Notes: generated from the letters alone by a model not told the origin. A DNA stretch of 64,000 bases from Lactiplantibacillus pingfangensis (GCF_005404945.1 NZ_BJDG01000016.1:1-64000), one strand, 5' to 3'; positions 1 to 9,576 are shown, counted from the stretch's first letter. Made by a program: numbers and translations.

Positions 1-31
1 GAAAGCGCCCAGCCACGGGGCGGCTGGGCGC
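1..31 (-). terminator. Intrinsic terminator of xre
   Basis: A perfect 10-bp inverted repeat (GCGCCCAGCC at 5-14, GGCTGGGCGC at 22-31) lies just past the xre stop. On the minus strand it is followed by TTTC, and the T-tract is cut by the window edge. Confidence 0.75.
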
Positions 32-44
32 TAATGATAGCTGA

Positions 45-425
45 TTACCAACAACAGTTGACAAAGAGCCTTTTTTTCTTCTTACGTTTTTTCTTTTTAG
101 TCGCAGGGGGATCTTTCACAACTAGCTTGCGAGCTTTCTTCAACAACTTCTTCTGACCGGCAGCATCTAACTGTTGCCAAATCGTTAGCAATTCTGCATC
201 AATCGTGGCTGGTGCCGTTTCTGGAATTGTCGCCCCGAGTAGCCATTCGGGATCGACTTTCAAAGCTGACGCTAAAGTGACGACCTTGTCATGTTTAGCA
301 ACATATTTGCTACTCAACCACTGACTAATCGAAGATCGCCCAATCCCAGTCGCCTTAGCCAATTGGGCGGATGTCATTTGGGCTTGTTGCATCGCGCTTT
401 CAAGTCGTTCAGCAAAAATACTCAT
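45..425 (-). CDS. XRE-family helix-turn-helix regulator with a poly-lysine tail
   Basis: This is a 126-residue DNA-binding protein. Residues 1-65 form a Cro/C1-type HTH domain; the recognition part includes AKATGIGRSSISQWLSSKY, and the domain closes with the usual ALKVDPEWLLG segment. A short alpha-helical region follows. The C-terminus is very basic (KKKKRKKKKR) and ends in an odd hydrophobic, Cys-containing tail (LFVNCCW). A GGGAGG ribosome binding site sits 8 bases before the ATG. The gene starts 21 bases after the pepC stop on the same strand, so the two are probably cotranscribed. The A-rich Lys tract is prone to slippage, so the last residues may come from a frameshift. The regulon is unknown. 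Confidence 0.8.
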   Translation of the reverse strand: MSIFAERLESAMQQAQMTSAQLAKATGIGRSSISQWLSSKYVAKHDKVVTLASALKVDPEWLLGATIPETAPATIDAELLTIWQQLDAAGQKKLLKKARKLVVKDPPATKKKKRKKKKRLFVNCCW

Positions 426-446
426 TCATAATTCCTCCCATCAAAT

Positions 447-1763
447 TTAACTCAACGGATCCCAAGCAGGCAAGCGCCGCGCTGGTTCTTGGAGCAACGC
501 TTGAAATTCAGGGGCTAAGAACTGCTTGTGAACGACCACTTCGTAGACATACTCATCGAACCAGTCTTGCGTCATGACGAAGTAACCTTTATCACCATTG
601 GCATCGCCCCAACTATTTTCAACTTTCCATTTTGTTGGGGTATCATCGACAACATCAACCCCAGTCAACGTCATCGCATGACTCACTTCGCCTTCACCCG
701 TCTGTAACCGTTGAGCTTTGGTCAAATGGCCATTAATGCCAAATAACTTAGCTGATTCATACAAGTGCGCATCTAAATACCCAGCTTTACGGTCCATTTG
801 GCGCAAAACATCGTTGCCAAACCAAATTGTTTCGCCAGATTTAAGTTGTTGAACCGCAACATCCGTCAAAACGCCCATATCCACGTTCAAAAACTCAATC
901 GGTTTGCCCCCGATGACATTGTCCTCATCCGGTAAACTGTATAGTTGATTTAACGGTTTATCTGGGGAATTAGTGACGACCACATAATCATCCAAATCAG
1001 TTTCAAAATAGTTCTGATAGAAGGCTTGCGGCGTTAACTGCGCTTCACGATGATACTTTTTATCGTCGTCACGATATTCTAAGTCAAACGTTGTCGGTGG
1101 TTCACCAAATGAATAGACCGCAATCCGATAAACTTCTTGTAACATGCTCTTTTCGAGTGATTGTAGTTCGGCTTCATCGGCGCCATCCATGACCAATTGA
1201 CGCAGTTTTAGCCCATCTTTACGCAATTTACGACTCATGACTTCTTGAAAGTCACTCGTATTCGTCGTGTTGAATGTTTCTGGCATCACGCTGGCCGGCA
1301 CAACACCGTACTTTTGCACAAGACTTGCCGCCATCGCCCATTGACCACCATCTTCACCAGGATTAGCAAATAAGAACTGAACTAAGCGATCACTAATTGG
1401 TTGGCGTGCAGTTTGTTCAACATTACGATAGAACATGTTAGCGCGTTCAATTTTATCCCAGAAAAACAAGTAATTTTGTGATAGTTCAAAATCTTTAACG
1501 TGATAATTAGTCGCAAATTTGTGCCGCAAGGTATTTAACAGCGAAAATTCCCAGCAACGGCCACTATGCTTCTGATTGCTAACTTTGCCAGTAGGTAACT
1601 CAATCGAGAACGTCCGATCCAATCGACTTGCCGCCTGGTTATCATAACTCGTTGCTTTAATACCATTTTTAGTGACTGCACGAGTCAAAACTGGTGCGAG
1701 TTGATCTTCTGCTTGTTTGGCACGTAGCGCAGCCAAAGCAGTTTTCGTTAATTCAGTTGCCAT
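447..1763 (-). CDS. pepC: Aminopeptidase C (C1-family cysteine peptidase, bleomycin-hydrolase type)
   Basis: This 438-residue cytoplasmic cysteine aminopeptidase belongs to peptidase family C1B and removes N-terminal residues from peptides imported during growth on protein. The papain-like catalytic set is visible: Gln64, Cys70 in SGRCWEF, His362 in SHAMTLTG and Asn383 in ENSWGD. Length fits PepC (about 440-450). The start at 1763 has GGAGGT just upstream; an in-frame ATG 24 bases earlier lies before that site and is unlikely. The residue after CysTrp is Glu, where I remember a hydrophobic residue as more usual, so it may be a PepC paralogue with a different pocket. It appears to form an operon with the downstream xre gene. 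Confidence 0.92.
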   Translation of the reverse strand: MATELTKTALAALRAKQAEDQLAPVLTRAVTKNGIKATSYDNQAASRLDRTFSIELPTGKVSNQKHSGRCWEFSLLNTLRHKFATNYHVKDFELSQNYLFFWDKIERANMFYRNVEQTARQPISDRLVQFLFANPGEDGGQWAMAASLVQKYGVVPASVMPETFNTTNTSDFQEVMSRKLRKDGLKLRQLVMDGADEAELQSLEKSMLQEVYRIAVYSFGEPPTTFDLEYRDDDKKYHREAQLTPQAFYQNYFETDLDDYVVVTNSPDKPLNQLYSLPDEDNVIGGKPIEFLNVDMGVLTDVAVQQLKSGETIWFGNDVLRQMDRKAGYLDAHLYESAKLFGINGHLTKAQRLQTGEGEVSHAMTLTGVDVVDDTPTKWKVENSWGDANGDKGYFVMTQDWFDEYVYEVVVHKQFLAPEFQALLQEPARRLPAWDPLS

Positions 1764-1903
1764 TTGATTACCTCCATTAATTCTCATTTAAAATTAATTT
1801 TATCTCATTAATCACAATTTTAGCCTTGTTGGCAGCGGAGTTCAATGTAAACGAACGCAATTTGTTTAGTTTTCTGAAGATTAAACGGGTTACTCTTCTA
1901 AAC

Positions 1904-2380
1904 TAAATTAGTGGTGATCCCGCTCCGGCAGGCAGAATCGCTGTGCTATGGTGGGACTTTCCCAGCCATAGTGCGGTCTGTAACTTCGATTCAAAGTCGA
2001 CAAACCGCGTCTTTGAATCGCCCTGTAAGATTAGGCGGCCAAGAACACCGACCAATCTTACCGACACAGCACAACGATTCTCCCTGCTTCCGCTAAACCT
2101 AGCCTAAAAACAGTTAAATTAGCTGGAAGTCGCCGCTGATGGCATCGGTCGTGATGGTGGCGTTGGGGCGGCATGTTTCTTGCCGGCGTTACGCCACGGA
2201 CGGTCCGGGACACTTGCGATTTATGCAAGGGTTCCGGGCGAGGGACAAGACGTTCCTCAGGCTTGATCCGGTCCCACGACCGCATGTTATCAGTGGCGAC
2301 TGGAAGCGGCCCTGTCAACTAATCTTCGTACCCTAATCATTGACATGGCGGTAATTGTTAGCGATTTTGATCTTTCAACC
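1904..2380 (-). repeat. Structured intergenic repeat, family A, copy 1 (two-hairpin form)
   Basis: This sequence is the reverse complement of a near-identical element at 41677-42207. The half at about 2120-2340 contains the conserved core (CCTGAGGA, CTAACGCC on the minus strand) inside a long stem. The other half contains GATTCAAAG...CTTTGAATC and an outer stem around AGAATCG-TGTGCT. It ends with CTTTCAACC at 2372-2380. The end near 1904 lacks the matching terminal repeat seen in copy 2. Short ORFs here are not credible genes. Confidence 0.85.
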
Positions 2381-2392
2381 TTTTGTTCCAAA

Positions 2393-2431
2393 CAAAAAGG
2401 GCTAATAACCAAGTTTCCCCGATTACTAGCC
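2393..2431 (-). terminator. Intrinsic terminator of lepB
   Basis: On the minus strand an 11-bp stem (GGCTAGTAATC / GGTTATTAGCC, with G-T pairs) is followed by a T-rich run (complement of 2393-2398), 10 bases past the lepB stop. Confidence 0.75.
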
Positions 2432-2440
2432 GATTATTTT

Positions 2441-3028
2441 TTAATAACTGATTGAATTAACATTACGCCGCTTCTTGGCATTCGTATCCCAGAATGGCAC
2501 CTTAACCACGCCGAGAACCTTCTTAGCCGGCACGAAACCCCAGTAGCGACTGTCATTTGACACCGACCGATGATCTCCTAAAACAAAATAGCTGTTCTTG
2601 GGCACGCGCGTCGTTTTGACGGTCCAGCCATACTTGTCAGTCAGGCCACCTAAATCCCAATTACCGGTACCCTGAGTTCGCTCAAACTGGCTGATAAACT
2701 TTTCATTTAAGGCCTTACCGTTGACGTAAAGCTTTCCATCTTGGGAACTAATCGTGTCACCAGGCATCCCAATGACCCGTTTAACATATTTCACGGTTTT
2801 GGAATGTGCGTCTGGATCAACATTGTGCGCATAAAAAACAATGACTGATAAATGCTTCACTTTAGCTGGTTTAACCACCGCGACCCGTTCACTATTTTCC
2901 AAATTCGGCTCCATTGATGGCCCATCGACACGGACCATGGTGAAGACAAAATGTCGAATCACCATCGCAATCAGCAGCCCCACGACAATCGGTAACACCC
3001 AACTCATGATATTTTTGAAAGTTTTCAT
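2441..3028 (-). CDS. lepB: Type I signal peptidase
   Basis: This 195-residue membrane protein cleaves signal peptides from exported preproteins on the outer face of the cytoplasmic membrane. A single N-terminal membrane anchor spans residues 10-30. The serine-lysine dyad is visible: Ser38 in DGPSMEP and Lys83 in YVKRVIGMPGD. The conserved late box is GDHRSVSNDSR. The size is typical of Gram-positive S26A enzymes. It stands alone, with a terminator downstream and a 230-bp gap to mnmG. L. plantarum-type genomes carry more than one signal peptidase, so it may be one of several. Confidence 0.95.
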   Translation of the reverse strand: MKTFKNIMSWVLPIVVGLLIAMVIRHFVFTMVRVDGPSMEPNLENSERVAVVKPAKVKHLSVIVFYAHNVDPDAHSKTVKYVKRVIGMPGDTISSQDGKLYVNGKALNEKFISQFERTQGTGNWDLGGLTDKYGWTVKTTRVPKNSYFVLGDHRSVSNDSRYWGFVPAKKVLGVVKVPFWDTNAKKRRNVNSISY

Positions 3029-3212
3029 CCACCAGTTTCTCCCTTTATCCCCATGATAACTTTCAATAATTATAGCCTAATTACAAGTTTCTGTCCGATA
3101 ATCGTCGATGAGTTTTACAAATTCGTAATTTCACCGTTCAATCGTTAGCAACTGCTTGCTGGCAAACATCCTAAATTTCCAGATTTTGAACCCACCGCCG
3201 TAAATTCCAATG

Positions 3213-3255
3213 CAAAATAAAAGCAGCGGCCACCAGGAAGTGATGACTGCTGCTT
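3213..3255 (-). terminator. Intrinsic terminator of mnmG
   Basis: A 14-bp stem (AAGCAGCGGCCACC at 3221-3234 with GATGACTGCTGCTT at 3242-3255, some G-T pairs) is followed on the minus strand by a T-rich tract, just past the mnmG stop. Confidence 0.8.
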
Positions 3256-3261
3256 GTTAGT

Positions 3262-5175
3262 TTAATCTTGAACCTTAGCGATGCGCCCTTGTTGAATGTA
3301 AACACTCAAAATGGCAATATCAGCAGGATTAACGCCACTAATTCGTGACGCTTGTGCAATTGTTGCTGGTTGGATCTTCTTCAACTTTTGATGGGCTTCA
3401 GTAGCTAAGCCATCAATGGCATCGTAGTCGATCCGATCAGGAATCTTTTTCGCTTCCATCTTCTTCAAATGGGCTACACGTTCTTCAGCTTTCTTAATAT
3501 AGCCAGCATATTTGATTTGGATTTCAACTTGTTCCACGATGTGCCGTTCCAATGGTTCAGCTGGTGCCGGGATAAATTTCATCAAGTCATCATAGCGCAC
3601 TTCTGGCCGCTTCAAGAAATCCGTGGCTAAAACGGCGTCCTTGAGTGCCCCAGAATTGTGGGCTACCAAGAACTGATTCACTTCGTCATTAGGTTTGATG
3701 CGAATGTTGTCCAAACGGTCAAGTTCGTTGGTGATTGCTTGGCGTTTCGCTTCAAATGCCGTATAACGTTCATCATCAATCAACCCAAGTTCGTGACCCT
3801 TATCCGTCAAACGTAAATCGGCATTATCATGTCGTAAAATCAATCGATATTCGGCACGACTTGTTAACAACCGGTAGGGTTCGTTCGTTCCTTTAGTCAC
3901 TAAGTCATCAATCATGACACCAATGTAAGCATCACTGCGCTTCAAGGTGAATTGACCACGATCCAAGGCACGTAAACCGGCATTAATTCCAGCCATTAAT
4001 CCTTGACCAGCGGCTTCTTCATAACCAGAAGTCCCGTTGGTTTGACCAGCAGTGTAAAGATTCTTAACGAGTTTCGTCTCCAAGGTTGCTTTCAATTGAT
4101 AAGGTGACACGACGTCGTATTCAATGGCATAGCCCGGCCGCATCATTTCAGCGTCTTCCAATCCCTTAATTGAATGCAAAATTCGTTGTTGCACTTCTTC
4201 AGGCATTGAAGTCGATAAGCCTTGAACATACCATTCATCCGTGTTTCGGCCTTCTGGTTCCAAGAAGAGTTGATGCCGCTTCTTATCAGCGAACCGGACG
4301 ATCTTATCTTCAATTGATGGACAGTAACGAGGGCCAACGCCTTCAATCACACCAGTAAACATTGGTGCTCGATCCAAGTTTTCACGAATAATCTTGTGAG
4401 TTGTTTCATTAGTATAAGTTAACCAGCAAGATAATTGATGCGCAAGATCCAAATAATCTTCATCTTTCGTTTCAAAACTAAAATGATGTGGTTCTGGATC
4501 GCCAGGTTGTTCTTCCGTCACGCTGTAATCAATGGTATTCCCATCAACTCGTGGCGGCGTCCCAGTTTTGAAACGTTCAAGGTCAAAACCGAGTCGCTCT
4601 AAATCACCAGATAATTTCATCGCTGGTTGCGAGTTATTCGGACCAGAAGAGTACATCAATTCCCCGATGATAATTTTTCCACGGGCGGCGGTCCCAGTCG
4701 TTAACACCACACTCTTGGCGCTATAGCGGGCGCCCGTGTTCGTGATAACGCCTTTGCAGACACCATCTTCCACGATTAAGCCATCAACAATCCCTTGACG
4801 CAAAGTTAAGTTAGGTTCGCGTTCAATCGTATGTTTCATTTCTGAGTGGTAAGCGTGCTTATCCGCCTGTGCCCGTAATGCGCGGACTGCTGGGCCTTTA
4901 CCCGTATTGAGCATCCGCATTTGGACATAGGTCTTGTCGATATTACGGCCCATTTCGCCACCCAAGGCATCAATTTCGCGAACAACGATCCCTTTAGCCG
5001 GTCCCCCAACGGATGGGTTGCAAGGCATAAAGGCGACCATATCCAAATTAATCGTCATAAGTAGCGTGCGATTGCCCATCCGCGCCGCTGCTAAAGCGGC
5101 TTCCGAACCGGCATGACCGGCCCCGACAACGATAACATCGTAGTCGCGACCAGTGTATTCCTTTACTTCTGTCAT
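3262..5175 (-). CDS. mnmG: tRNA uridine 5-carboxymethylaminomethyl modification enzyme MnmG (GidA)
   Basis: This 637-residue FAD protein forms a complex with MnmE and installs the (carboxymethyl)aminomethyl group on wobble U34 of tRNAs. The N-terminal dinucleotide fold is [19 protein letters not shown] (about residues 15-33). GidA signature segments such as [11 protein letters not shown] and TGTAARGKI follow, and the C-terminus carries the helical domain that binds MnmE and tRNA. Length matches the family (about 630). It begins 24 bases after the mnmE stop, so the two form an operon. Its usual Firmicutes neighbours rsmG, noc, parA and parB do not follow here; lepB does. Confidence 0.97.
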   Translation of the reverse strand: MTEVKEYTGRDYDVIVVGAGHAGSEAALAAARMGNRTLLMTINLDMVAFMPCNPSVGGPAKGIVVREIDALGGEMGRNIDKTYVQMRMLNTGKGPAVRALRAQADKHAYHSEMKHTIEREPNLTLRQGIVDGLIVEDGVCKGVITNTGARYSAKSVVLTTGTAARGKIIIGELMYSSGPNNSQPAMKLSGDLERLGFDLERFKTGTPPRVDGNTIDYSVTEEQPGDPEPHHFSFETKDEDYLDLAHQLSCWLTYTNETTHKIIRENLDRAPMFTGVIEGVGPRYCPSIEDKIVRFADKKRHQLFLEPEGRNTDEWYVQGLSTSMPEEVQQRILHSIKGLEDAEMMRPGYAIEYDVVSPYQLKATLETKLVKNLYTAGQTNGTSGYEEAAGQGLMAGINAGLRALDRGQFTLKRSDAYIGVMIDDLVTKGTNEPYRLLTSRAEYRLILRHDNADLRLTDKGHELGLIDDERYTAFEAKRQAITNELDRLDNIRIKPNDEVNQFLVAHNSGALKDAVLATDFLKRPEVRYDDLMKFIPAPAEPLERHIVEQVEIQIKYAGYIKKAEERVAHLKKMEAKKIPDRIDYDAIDGLATEAHQKLKKIQPATIAQASRISGVNPADIAILSVYIQQGRIAKVQD

Positions 5176-5199
5176 AATTAAGTCTTTCCTCCGTACCGT

Positions 5200-6591
5200 T
5201 TACTTACCCAAACAGAATTGGCTAAATAATTGATCGATTAATTCGTCTTCATAACTATCCCCGGTAATTTGACCGAGAAATTCCCAACAACGTGTCATAT
5301 CAATTTGAACTAAATCAACCGGCATCCCGGTAGCAATGCCAGTTTGAACGTCTTGCAGCGCCTGTTTAGCTTGGTTCAATAAGCCAATGTGCCGCGCATT
5401 CGTTACCATCACGCTATTTTGACTACTTTCAATGCCCTCACTAAAGAATAACTTGGCAATCCGTTGTTCAAGTTGCTCAACACCGGCCCGTTGTAAGACA
5501 GACATGCTCAAAACATCAGCTGGATCGACCAACTTGAACAATTGAGTTTGGTCCAATTTAGCAGGTAAATCAGTTTTATTCAAAATAACAATCCGTTTAG
5601 ACGCCTGCGTATCCGCCAATAAAGCTTCATCCTCAGCGGTTAGCGGTTGACTGTTATCCAACACTAATAACACTAAGTCGGCGGCACCAATCGCTTTACG
5701 ACTGCGTTCAACCCCAATTTTTTCCACTTTATCGTCAGTATCACGAATCCCGGCCGTATCGACCAATTTCAACGGCACACCGCGGACGTTGACATACTCT
5801 TCGATCACGTCACGCGTTGTCCCAGCAACATCCGTCACAATCGCCTTATCTTCATGCAACAAGTGATTCAGCAAGCTCGATTTACCGACATTGGGACGAC
5901 CAATAATCGCAGTCGCCAGGCCTTCACGCAAGACTTTCCCTTGCTTAGCCGTTGCCAATAGTTGGTCAATGCTTTGACTGACTTCGGCGGCTTTTTCCTT
6001 CAACATCTTAGTCGTCATTGCTTCAACGGCATCATATTCTGGGTAATCGATGTTGACCTCAACTTGCGCCAAGACATCTAAAATATCTTGCCGTAAATGC
6101 CGAATTAACGTGGATAAATCCCCGTCTAATTGATTTAAGGCAACTTTCATCGACTTATCCGTCTTCGCGCGGATCAAATCCATGACAGCTTCCGCTTGAG
6201 AGAGATCCAAACGACCGTTTAAGAAGGCACGTTTAGTAAACTCACCGGGTTCTGCCATCCGTGCGCCATGGCTCAAAATCAATTGCAAAATTTCGTTCGT
6301 GGCAACGAGACCACCATGACAATTGATTTCAATAATATCTTCACGCGTATACGTTTTAGGCGCCCGCATCACTGAAGCCATCACTTCATCAACTTCTTGT
6401 TGTGAGTCGGGATCCACAATGTGGCCGTAATTAATCGTATGAGAGTTAACCTGTCTCAGGTCTTTCCCTTTAAAAATTCTTGCTACTACATCAAATGTTT
6501 TATCACCGCTAATGCGAATGATAGAAATCCCACCTTCACCAGGTGGCGTCGAAACCGCCGCAATTGTATCAAATTCCGTGGTCGCTGGCAT
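5200..6591 (-). CDS. mnmE: tRNA modification GTPase MnmE (TrmE)
   Basis: This 463-residue GTPase works with MnmG in tRNA U34 modification. The N-terminal tetrahydrofolate-binding domain (about 1-120) is followed by a helical domain and an inserted G domain. The G domain has G1 GRPNVGKSS at 231-239, DTAG (G3) and NKTD (G4). The C-terminus ends in CLGK, the family C-x-G-K motif that carries the essential cysteine. Length is typical. It heads the mnmE-mnmG pair, and a terminator separates it from jag upstream. Confidence 0.97.
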   Translation of the reverse strand: MPATTEFDTIAAVSTPPGEGGISIIRISGDKTFDVVARIFKGKDLRQVNSHTINYGHIVDPDSQQEVDEVMASVMRAPKTYTREDIIEINCHGGLVATNEILQLILSHGARMAEPGEFTKRAFLNGRLDLSQAEAVMDLIRAKTDKSMKVALNQLDGDLSTLIRHLRQDILDVLAQVEVNIDYPEYDAVEAMTTKMLKEKAAEVSQSIDQLLATAKQGKVLREGLATAIIGRPNVGKSSLLNHLLHEDKAIVTDVAGTTRDVIEEYVNVRGVPLKLVDTAGIRDTDDKVEKIGVERSRKAIGAADLVLLVLDNSQPLTAEDEALLADTQASKRIVILNKTDLPAKLDQTQLFKLVDPADVLSMSVLQRAGVEQLEQRIAKLFFSEGIESSQNSVMVTNARHIGLLNQAKQALQDVQTGIATGMPVDLVQIDMTRCWEFLGQITGDSYEDELIDQLFSQFCLGK

Positions 6592-6691
6592 AACCGATCA
6601 AGTCCTTTCTTAACGTCGTTTCAGCGTTTTACCGCCTAATACCATACCAAATTTTACTTACCATTAGTTAATAATATGTCCTAAAATGCAG

Positions 6692-6740
6692 AAAAAAAGT
6701 GCCTACTCCACGCCACCTTAAAGCGTGGATAAAGCACTTT
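6692..6740 (-). terminator. Intrinsic terminator of jag
   Basis: Two stacked stems (AAGTGC with GCACTT, then TCCACGC with GCGTGGA) end on the minus strand in seven T residues. It separates jag from mnmE. Confidence 0.85.
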
Positions 6741-6833
6741 GACTACTTTATCTAAAAGATAAGAATGATTAACACTTACTATAATAGCACAATTGTCGTT
6801 TGTCAAACGCTTGTTTGCGTGCCAAATGACCGG

Positions 6834-7748
6834 TTATTTACGCGCAGCAACCACGACCGCCCGATGCGGGTCACGGCCCTCTGAGAACGTCGTTACGTGG
6901 CGATTATTCGCTAGTTCCGCGTGAATTAATTTCCGCTCAAATGATGGCATTGGGTCCAAGAAGACCTGTTTGCCAGTCGCGATGGCCTCCCGTGCCGTGC
7001 TCTCTGCCAACCGTTCCAACGTTTCCTCACGCCGTTCACGATAATCATCGACATCCAAGACAACGTTCACGTGTGACGCGCCATGATGGTTCATGTAAAC
7101 TTGGGCCAAATCTTGCAGTGCATTGATCGTGCGACCATGTTTCCCGATCAAGAGCCCTTGCTTCACCGTATCAAAATTCAACGTCGCATAACGGTTACCA
7201 AAGTCAACGTCCAAATCAGCTGTGATGCCCAATTGTTTCACCACTTCAAGCAAATACGCACTCAAATCGCGAACCGCTTGCTCATTAGCCGCTTGCCGCG
7301 CAGCAATTTGTTCAGGTGTCCGTTCCGGCGCCGTCGTGTCAGCAGGTTTCGTTATCACGGTGCTAGCAGCCGCTGTCACAACTGGTTTTTCCGAAACAGG
7401 AGCGGCGGTAATTACTGGCTTGGGCATCACAACTTTCTTTTGCGTCTTAGGCGCGGTAGTTTTAGCTGGTGTTGCCGTCTTGGTCGTCACTGCGGCCGCT
7501 GAAACGCCTGCGTCAGTCGCAGCCGATGGGGTACTTTTAGCCGCCATCGACGCCGCACGAGCTGGCACGGCCGATTTTGGCTGTGGCTTTGCGGTTAAAC
7601 GCACCTGGGCCGCTTGTTTACCAATTCCTAAAAACCCCTTCTTGGGTTCCGCGAGCACTTCAAGCTCAACTTGCTCACGGGTTAAATGCAATTGTTTTAA
7701 ACCAGCTGCCGTGGCAGCTGCGACGGTATTACCTTCAAATACTGTCAT
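6834..7748 (-). CDS. jag: RNA-binding protein Jag (KhpB/EloR)
   Basis: This 304-residue cytoplasmic RNA-binding protein pairs with KhpA in related bacteria and affects cell elongation and division. The N-terminal Jag domain (about 1-52) contains KKGFLGIGKQ. An unusually long Ala/Thr/Pro/Lys-rich, low-complexity linker spans about 53-145. A KH domain includes GLLIGKHGRTINALQDL, and a C-terminal R3H domain ends in EGRDPHRAVVVAARK. AGGAGGAAAT precedes the ATG. Jag commonly lies next to yidC near oriC; here a 580-bp stretch with repeats and a terminator separates them, and jag has its own promoter at 7782-7790. Confidence 0.95.
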   Translation of the reverse strand: MTVFEGNTVAAATAAGLKQLHLTREQVELEVLAEPKKGFLGIGKQAAQVRLTAKPQPKSAVPARAASMAAKSTPSAATDAGVSAAAVTTKTATPAKTTAPKTQKKVVMPKPVITAAPVSEKPVVTAAASTVITKPADTTAPERTPEQIAARQAANEQAVRDLSAYLLEVVKQLGITADLDVDFGNRYATLNFDTVKQGLLIGKHGRTINALQDLAQVYMNHHGASHVNVVLDVDDYRERREETLERLAESTAREAIATGKQVFLDPMPSFERKLIHAELANNRHVTTFSEGRDPHRAVVVAARK

Positions 7749-7781
7749 CCGATTTCCTCCTCGATAAAAATACCTAGCACT

Positions 7782-7790
7782 ATTATAGCA
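7782..7790 (-). promoter_or_regulatory. Extended -10 promoter for jag
   Basis: The minus strand reads TGC-TATAAT, an extended -10 element, 34 bases before the jag start codon. No good -35 is seen. Confidence 0.55.
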
Positions 7791-7964
7791 TTACACTGTG
7801 GCAGGCGGGAATTTGAGGTGGATTACGGCTTGAACGTACTTTGGGCGATGGGGATGCGTAGTTGACTTAATGGGCAGTGATTGCGTTCTGATTTATTGTT
7901 GACTGAGTGGTAAAGATGCGTGGGTGTTATGTTTGGTGGGGGTTTTGTGAGGGGGTTCTGCCTG

Positions 7965-8020
7965 AATTGCCGAAACGTGTTCACTCAACCTGCGTCCTCT
8001 GCTTAGCTACACTCTGGTTT
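7965..8020 (+). repeat. Structured repeat, family B, internally deleted copy
   Basis: It carries the family opening (ATTGCCGAAACGTG) and closing (CACTCTGG) but lacks the middle hairpin. It lies directly before two full copies. Nothing else is recognisable between the jag promoter and these repeats. Confidence 0.6.
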
Positions 8021-8021
8021 T

Positions 8022-8150
8022 AATTGCCGAAACGTGCTCGACGCCACTGCGAGCTCCGCTTATCCCAGTGAAGCAACCACTCGGAAGTTCACCAAGTAAT
8101 TGCTTCACTACGATAATGCTCACTAGCAACCCGTGGCGCCTCACACTCTG
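8022..8150 (+). repeat. Structured repeat, family B, copy 1
   Basis: About 129 bp. It has the conserved blocks GCCGAAACGTG, TCCGCTTATCCC and ATGCTCACTAGCAACCCG. The outer stem pairs GTG..GACGCCAC with GTGGCGCC..CAC, and the inner stem pairs AGTGAAGCAA with TTGCTTCACT. Confidence 0.8.
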
Positions 8151-8160
8151 GTTTTTGCTT

Positions 8161-8289
8161 AATTGCCGAAACGTGGCAAAGCCAACTGCGAGTTCCGCTT
8201 ATCCCGGCTAAGTCACTACTCGGAAAACCACCGAGCAATGACTTAGCCACGATAATGCTCACTAGCAACCCGTTGGCTTTGCCACTCTA
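8161..8289 (+). repeat. Structured repeat, family B, copy 2
   Basis: Tandem neighbour of copy 1 with the same conserved blocks. The outer stem is a perfect 14-bp pair (GTGGCAAAGCCAAC / GTTGGCTTTGCCAC) and the inner stem is GGCTAAGTCA / TGACTTAGCC. Both stem sequences differ from copy 1 but remain paired. Confidence 0.85.
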
Positions 8290-8290
8290 T

Positions 8291-8319
8291 AAAAAAAGAC
8301 CCACCACATGGGCAGGTCC
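8291..8319 (-). terminator. Intrinsic terminator of yidC
   Basis: On the minus strand a GACCTGCC stem pairs with GGTGGGTC around an ATGT loop, followed by seven T residues. Confidence 0.75.
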
Positions 8320-8327
8320 ATTTGTAT

Positions 8328-9161
8328 TTAACGTTTATGATTCCGAATCGCACGCTTTCTAGCTTTTTCAAGGTCGCGCTTGCGGTCACGTTCTTTTTGC
8401 TTCTTCTCTTCCCGTTCGCGATTAATCTTGAAGGGGTTTTGAAGCAACAAGGTCTGACCAACTTGGAAGGCGTTGGAAATAACCCAGTATAAGGATAACG
8501 CGGATGGCACGTTGATGGCAGTAATCAAAATGACTAATGGCATCAAGTACGTCATCGAAGTGGTCATCCCGTTTTGCTCTGGTTGCGACTTCATCGACAA
8601 CCATGAACTAGCAAACGTGAATAACGCCGCTAGGATTGGCAAAACGTAATACGGATCTTTACTCCCAAGTTGTAACCATAGGAACGAACCGGTTTTCAAC
8701 GCTTGTGTCCGCCAAATTGCTTGGTATAAGGCAATCAAAACTGGCATTTGAACTAGCAACGGCAACATGCTGGCCATCGGATGAACACCATACTGTGAGT
8801 ACAGCTTCTTCATCTCGGACTGGAGCTTTTGTTGCGTTTCCATATCACGCGAAGAATATTGCTTTTGTAAAGCTTTCATCTGTGGTTGAATTTCTTGCAT
8901 GGCAACCATGCTCCGAGTTTGGAAAATCATCAACGGTAAGATGATGATTCGGATGATCAACGTAAACGCGATAATCCCAAGTCCATAACTATGACCAAAC
9001 AAGTGTGATAGCCAAATAATCGCCCGTGAGAAGTTCAAGATGATCATGCCATCCCAAAACCCAGTGCTTTTATCCGTGATTGGTGTATTACTACACCCAC
9101 TCAAAACTAACACTAAGGCTAGTACGGCCAGCATTGCCAGTGGTTTTCTGTACTTTTTCAA
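8328..9161 (-). CDS. yidC: Membrane protein insertase YidC (OxaA/SpoIIIJ type), lipoprotein
   Basis: This 277-residue insertase places and folds proteins in the cytoplasmic membrane, with or without SecYEG. A lipoprotein signal ends in the lipobox LSGC, so Cys23 is the expected lipidated residue. Five membrane segments follow. The conserved groove arginine is Arg71 in TLIIRIIILPLM. The C-terminus is short and strongly basic, as needed for ribosome contact. It starts 15 bases after the rnpA stop, giving the conserved rpmH-rnpA-yidC order. Lactobacilli usually carry a second YidC elsewhere, which cannot be judged here. Confidence 0.96.
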   Translation of the reverse strand: MKKYRKPLAMLAVLALVLVLSGCSNTPITDKSTGFWDGMIILNFSRAIIWLSHLFGHSYGLGIIAFTLIIRIIILPLMIFQTRSMVAMQEIQPQMKALQKQYSSRDMETQQKLQSEMKKLYSQYGVHPMASMLPLLVQMPVLIALYQAIWRTQALKTGSFLWLQLGSKDPYYVLPILAALFTFASSWLSMKSQPEQNGMTTSMTYLMPLVILITAINVPSALSLYWVISNAFQVGQTLLLQNPFKINREREEKKQKERDRKRDLEKARKRAIRNHKR

Positions 9162-9176
9162 ACGAATGTCCTCACT

Positions 9177-9521
9177 TTAATCATTGTCCAGCAGGTGCGC
9201 TAGCTTTAGCGCATGGCTAAGATAAGCTTTGGTTTCGGCTTGCGACTTACCGGCAACGGTTGGTCGGGCAATGACGAGGAAGTCCGCATCTTGTTTTAGT
9301 TGCGGTTTCAACTCGGTGATTGATTGCCGAATCCGGCGCTTCACCCAATTACGAGCGACCGCATTCCCAATCTTTTTACCGACTGAGATACCGACTCGAA
9401 AATGTGGCTGCCCCGGTTTATCCAAAACGTAAATGACAAATTGACGATTGGCATACGAGTTGCGGGTCTCAAAAACTTGCTGAAACTCAGTTTCTTTTTT
9501 TACCCGATATGATTTTCGCAT
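9177..9521 (-). CDS. rnpA: Ribonuclease P protein component
   Basis: This 114-residue basic protein binds the RNase P RNA and helps process the 5' ends of pre-tRNAs. The family motif RNWVKRRIRQ (the RNR motif) is present in the centre, and the N-terminus MRKSYRVKKETEFQQVF fits the family. It lies 113 bases downstream of rpmH, with hairpins between that could lower its expression relative to L34, and just upstream of yidC. Confidence 0.96.
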   Translation of the reverse strand: MRKSYRVKKETEFQQVFETRNSYANRQFVIYVLDKPGQPHFRVGISVGKKIGNAVARNWVKRRIRQSITELKPQLKQDADFLVIARPTVAGKSQAETKAYLSHALKLAHLLDND

Positions 9522-9576
9522 AATCCATCTCCATGTGTGCGCTCAAGCTAACCTGAGCGAATTGCTACATAACGAT

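Noticed and set aside
1846-1859. A catabolite-response-like sequence TGTAAACGAACGCA before pepC
   Set aside because: It differs from the consensus TGWAANCGNTNWCA at two positions, so it is too weak to annotate.
2058-2336. Two short open frames of 65-86 codons
   Set aside because: They lie inside structured repeat family A copy 1, have no homologous pattern and no ribosome site.
7222-7767. A long open frame of 181 codons on the plus strand
   Set aside because: It is antisense to jag, Ala/Thr-rich as expected from the opposite strand of the Ala/Pro linker, and has no ribosome site.
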